Shown: in pieces, positions 8,349 to 11,359 of the stretch
Layout of the letters: every line of letters begins with the position of its first letter
Position numbering within the stretch: position 1 is the first letter of the stretch
NCBI GenBank assembly: GCA_025331125.1
Contig: JAOALB010000367.1
Span: 1-11,359, forward strand
Length of the DNA stretch: 11,359 bases
DNA from: Mycogone perniciosa
Lineage: Eukaryota; Ascomycota; Sordariomycetes; Hypocreales; Hypocreaceae
Direction of reading: 5' to 3'
Program-made: the position numbers and the translations under genes
Notes under the pieces: generated by a model
Told to the model about the DNA's origin: nothing
The model's database searches: none
The model's input: the letters and a program-made list of their open reading frames with translations, nothing else

Positions 8349-9660
8349 ATGTTGCTCTTCAATCGTGTCCGGGAGGCATTTCACTCCTCCGGAGATCAGG
8401 CCGATATCGACCCACATGCCTGGGAGCTGCCGTCTTCATACTCGACCTCCAAGCAAGGTGGCAAGCAAACCGTTATCCCCAGCCCAAACATCTCCACAAA
8501 CGCCTTTATCCCCAGAGAGCCTAGGGTTGGTGATGTAGAATCCATCTTGCTCTACTCCAGCGTCAGCCACGCGGCCGTGCATTGATCGAGTTTTCATTCA
8601 CGCGTCAGCATATGCGCACCGTGCCGGCCCCGAAGCCGCAATCCAGCTAACAAAAGACTATCTCCCTCCACTAGATGTGCTGCTTGTATGGTACGCATTC
8701 ATATTGGATTCGGATGCCTATCGCGCCGCGTGCTGTGCCCGCGAGGAAGACGTCCCCAGACTCCAACATCTCTGCTTTCCGTGGCCGGCCATTCGCGACG
8801 CTATTGATATTGAGAAGATGCAATTCGAACTCCCACGAAGCGCGCAGAACCTATTCTCCACCTTGTCAGGCCAGTCTGCCGACGTTTTGACATATCTCAG
8901 CGACCCGCCAGCGTACACGGATACAGACATGCTGCCGTTTGGTGTTGATCTTTTCACTGAGGTCAAAAAGCACGACAGGCTCATCGATGAGGCGCATAGT
9001 CTGCTCTGGATACGTGCCACTGCTCTTTGTGGATCTTTGGCGCGAGCGTCTGCGATGTACTTTGACTATCAGCTGAGCGGAGCGGCCGCCAGATCGGAGG
9101 GAGGAGTTGCGCCGTTTGGTGTCGATTTGCTGTGGCGGACGCATCGGCTGTTTCCCAAACTATATGACCTCTTCCTTCATGAGATTCAAGACAATACAAA
9201 GAGCGGTGACACCAAATCGCCCACGCCTCTTGAACCAGATGTGAAGGTGCAAGATCTAGAAACCCTGTCTAAATACTGCTGCTGTTGGACTTGCGAGCGT
9301 ATTCGTGACGATCTTCCAATATTCATCCATACACTGCCTACACAAGCCCTCTCGTCTTCTTCTACGAGTTCCACGCGGGGGCAGCTTTCGTCTCTCTCGT
9401 CAGACCAGCTCCGTCAAATACAAGACGATTTAGGCTTCTATAACGCCGTTGAGAACGCTAGCAGACGGGGCAAGCCTCTGCCAACCAGACCACCGACTGC
9501 AGCAGAGAAGGAAGCCAAGAGAATCGGAAAGGAGAGACAGAAGAGCCTTGGGTATTTACCTGGTCAGTATGAGTATATTGAGATTTTACCAGATGGTCGG
9601 CGGAAGATTCGGAAACAGACAAAAGCAGCACCTTGGAAGGGCCTGGGGTGGGTTGTTTAG
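8349..9660 (+). CDS. Glycine-rich-domain (DUF1399/GRDP)-like protein, with a frame break near 8530-8608
   Basis: The long frame ends at 9660; in that frame PPLDVLLVWYAF (about 8665-8700) and, later, FGVDLLWRTHRLFPKLY resemble the two 'D-x-L-W/V-W-x-x-x-x-L' segments of DUF1399 (GRDP-like) proteins, whose molecular role in fungi is little known. The N-terminal part is in another frame: from ATG 8349 it reads MLLFNRVREAF and then a serine/proline-rich segment ending FIPREPRV, typical of fungal relatives. Two explanations fit: an intron 8530-8608 (79 nt; or 8530-8590, 61 nt), which joins in phase; or a single extra base near 8580, because reading through gives VSHAAV followed by IDRVFIHASA, which looks coding on both sides. 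Expected product is roughly 410-436 aa. The C-terminal region is rich in basic residues. The family call is from motif memory only. Confidence 0.6.
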
Positions 9661-9935
9661 AGGTATCGTCATGTTGTGTGGATTTAGTATTTGCAAAAGT
9701 CGATTCATATTTTTGGAAACATTGTGAAGGTTTTAAGGGGGCCTGCGCATCAGTACACACTTCAATTGTGATTGAGACAGCTGCTATTATATCTCCGGAC
9801 TACATCGGATTGATGTTTATTCACCTACCGAATCGAAGCCGTCCATCAGGGCTACAGGAAGACTAATGAACCTCATCCAGTGTTTATTGGCGATATCCGC
9901 ACCTATTCAGACTCGTATAGAAATGGCTAAACAGT
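9661..9935. other. Convergent intergenic region (3' ends of both genes)
   Basis: The 275 bases lie between the stop codons of two convergent genes and should contain both 3' untranslated regions. I see no further gene and no clear shared terminator. Confidence 0.6.
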
Positions 9936-11127
9936 TTACTGGTAGCCAGCATCTTGTGCAATTCTGTCCAGTAGCTTATGAAGCTTCAAAGCAGCCTCGA
10001 AACCGGGATACCTGTCCTTTCCAGTCGCAAACGCCTCCAACAACCTAGCCGTGTTCAATCCTGGATATCCAACGCCCTTGACATGCTCCGGCTCATCCTC
10101 CTCCCACTCAACCGTCCTCGCCTCGCTCTCATCCTTGGCCGTCCTAATCCGCAGTGTCTGCACGCCTGAGCCCATCTGGAAGGTATGCGAATCAACAGTG
10201 AATTCAAGTTCCCCCTCTGTGCCAGAGATGATCCATCGCAGGGTCTTGTTGTCCACAGCCTTGGGCGTCTTCCGGAAGGCCAAGCTGGCAACGGCGCCGT
10301 TTTCCAGTACACCGTTGACGAAGACGTGGTCTGGCGCTGTTTTGCGGTACGCAGGGTCGACGACTTCCCCGGTTTTGCTGTCAACGAGCTTGATGAGAGG
10401 ATGCTGGAGGGCAAAGGTAGACTTAACCGTTGCGAAGTCGCCCAACACGTGACTGAAGGGGTCCAAGACTAGAACTCGTGTCAGTGCATATCTATTTCTA
10501 ACCTTGGAGAAAAGGGGCGATCGCACAGTGAGCAAAAAGGATGCGGTACTCATTCCCTCCGCTGTTGAAATCAAGATAAAAGGACGCCTCTGCCATCCAC
10601 TCATCCAAGCGGCTGTTGAGATTTGGACAAAGCGAAGCCTCCGAGCTCGTCACCTTTCCAATAGCTCCGCTGTCAACTAGTTGCTTGATCTTGGCAATCG
10701 CAGGATCCGAACGGAGCTGTGCGCCAACAACCGTTTTCAAGTTGGCCTCCTTTGCCAACGCAGCCATCTCCTCTGCCTCTGCCGTGCTCGCGCCGAGAGG
10801 CCATTCTACAAAGACCTGCTTCTTAGCTAGAAGCGCGGGCTTCGTCGCCAGCAAATGTTTACCGACAATGATGGACACGCACACAAGGTCCACATCAGGA
10901 TCATTGGCGATGTCCTCAGCGCTGCCGTAGGCTTTGACTGTGGAGGGCAGCTTGTGGTACTCGATTGAGCGGCGGGCAGACTCGACCGAGGAGTTGCACA
11001 CAGCGACAAGCTCATAGTGAGGAGAGGGGAGGAGGGATGCGAGGTGTGCGAGGATACCCCATGTGCCTGGACCGACGCCACCAGGAGTGGCACCGAGGCC
11101 GATGAGACCAACGCGGATAGGAGCCAT
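9936..11127 (-). CDS. Gfo/Idh/MocA-family, Gal80-like NAD(P)-binding protein
   Basis: Two exons, 11127-10527 and 10468-9936, with a 58-nt intron (GTGCGA...CACTGAC...CTAG), splice in phase to 377 aa, close to the usual length of the family. The start ATG follows an A/T-rich leader and directly precedes the Rossmann strand: IRVGLIGLG (residues 4-12) with a GGVGPGTWG loop. The splice restores FAHFLDPFSHVLGDF, the conserved start of the C-terminal alpha/beta domain. Where catalytic Gfo/Idh/MocA dehydrogenases have E-K-P, this protein has EWPLG (108-112), so the usual catalytic lysine is tryptophan, as in yeast Gal80, a sugar-pathway regulator that binds NAD(P) without being a typical dehydrogenase. 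In filamentous fungi such proteins have mostly unknown roles; a galactose role is not implied. It is convergent with the GRDP-like gene and has an LTR-like sequence 158 nt upstream. Confidence 0.88.
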
Positions 11128-11285
11128 TTTTTTCAGTAGTCGTATGGAGTTGATGTCAGTGAAGGATGTTGATGGCATGAAAACGAAGAATCTTTGGTTC
11201 GGGAGATCTCTTGGTTTTTGTAATGATTCACTTCCTGTTGTATCACATCGTATTATCGCATATCCACCAGGTGATATTAGCCATA
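11128..11285 (-). promoter_or_regulatory. Short upstream region of the Gal80-like gene
   Basis: Only 158 nt lie between the start codon and the LTR-like sequence. An in-frame ATG upstream (in MPSTSFTDIN) could extend the protein by about 22 residues, but the extension has no family match and the Rossmann fold starts at the chosen ATG. No clear TATA box was seen. Confidence 0.4.
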
Positions 11286-11359
11286 TGTCACGACCCGACC
11301 AGGCCAAGGCCCGGGTCCGGAAGAATATCGGAACGACGGGCCAATAAGAACATGATCAC
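11286..11359 (+). mobile_element. Start of an LTR-like sequence, cut by the window end
   Basis: The sequence begins TGTCACGACC, with the TG expected at an LTR 5' end, and shares ordered blocks with 1462-1526, including the exact 11-mer CGGAACGACGG (11329-11339), then CCAAT (11341-11345) and GATCAC (11354-11359). I infer the 5' end of an LTR retrotransposon or solo LTR, probably Gypsy-type. The target duplication cannot be checked because the other end is outside the window. Confidence 0.5.

Noticed and set aside
11290..11340. Gal4-type binding site (CGG-N11-CCG) upstream of the Gal80-like gene
   Set aside because: CGG triplets occur but not with the required spacing and orientation, and they lie in the LTR-like sequence.

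Overview
The window looks like nuclear DNA of a filamentous ascomycete (Pezizomycotina). Genes carry short introns of 58-68 nt with GT...AG ends and CTGAC-type branch sites, a lone 5S rRNA sequence sits among protein genes, and the noncoding part contains LTR-like fragments and DNA that looks affected by RIP (repeat-induced point mutation). There is no bacterial-style operon.

Layout. 1-74 is a pure poly-C tract, probably technical. 75 to about 4300 has no convincing gene. It holds a 165-nt fold-back element with TA at both ends (639-803), an LTR-like fragment (from 1462) and a TpA-rich, RIP-like stretch (about 3600-4150). 4329-7184 (minus) is an intact five-exon gene for an 864-aa DUF3435 ('FluG-domain') tyrosine recombinase with four C-terminal C2H2-type fingers, the family that includes the 'captain' recombinases of giant Starship transposons. 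About 0.5 kb upstream of its start codon, at about 7702, begins a 5S rRNA gene that lacks roughly its first 28-30 nt (7702-7793). Beyond it lie apparently ordinary chromosomal genes: a GRDP/DUF1399-like gene (8349-9660, plus) with a frame break, and a two-exon Gal80-like Gfo/Idh/MocA protein (9936-11127, minus). At 11286 an LTR-like sequence starts and runs off the window.

Interpretation. A captain-type recombinase transcribed away from a nearby junction that cuts a 5S gene is the arrangement expected at the captain end of a Starship inserted into 5S rDNA, the target reported for the Voyager Starship. I read about 1-7702 as the captain end of such an element (its other end is not in the window) and 7703-11285 as flanking host DNA. 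The recombinase would act at the element ends and target. The other genes have no evident role in transposition. Gene models are manual splices supported by phase, motifs and length; the element assignment is inference.
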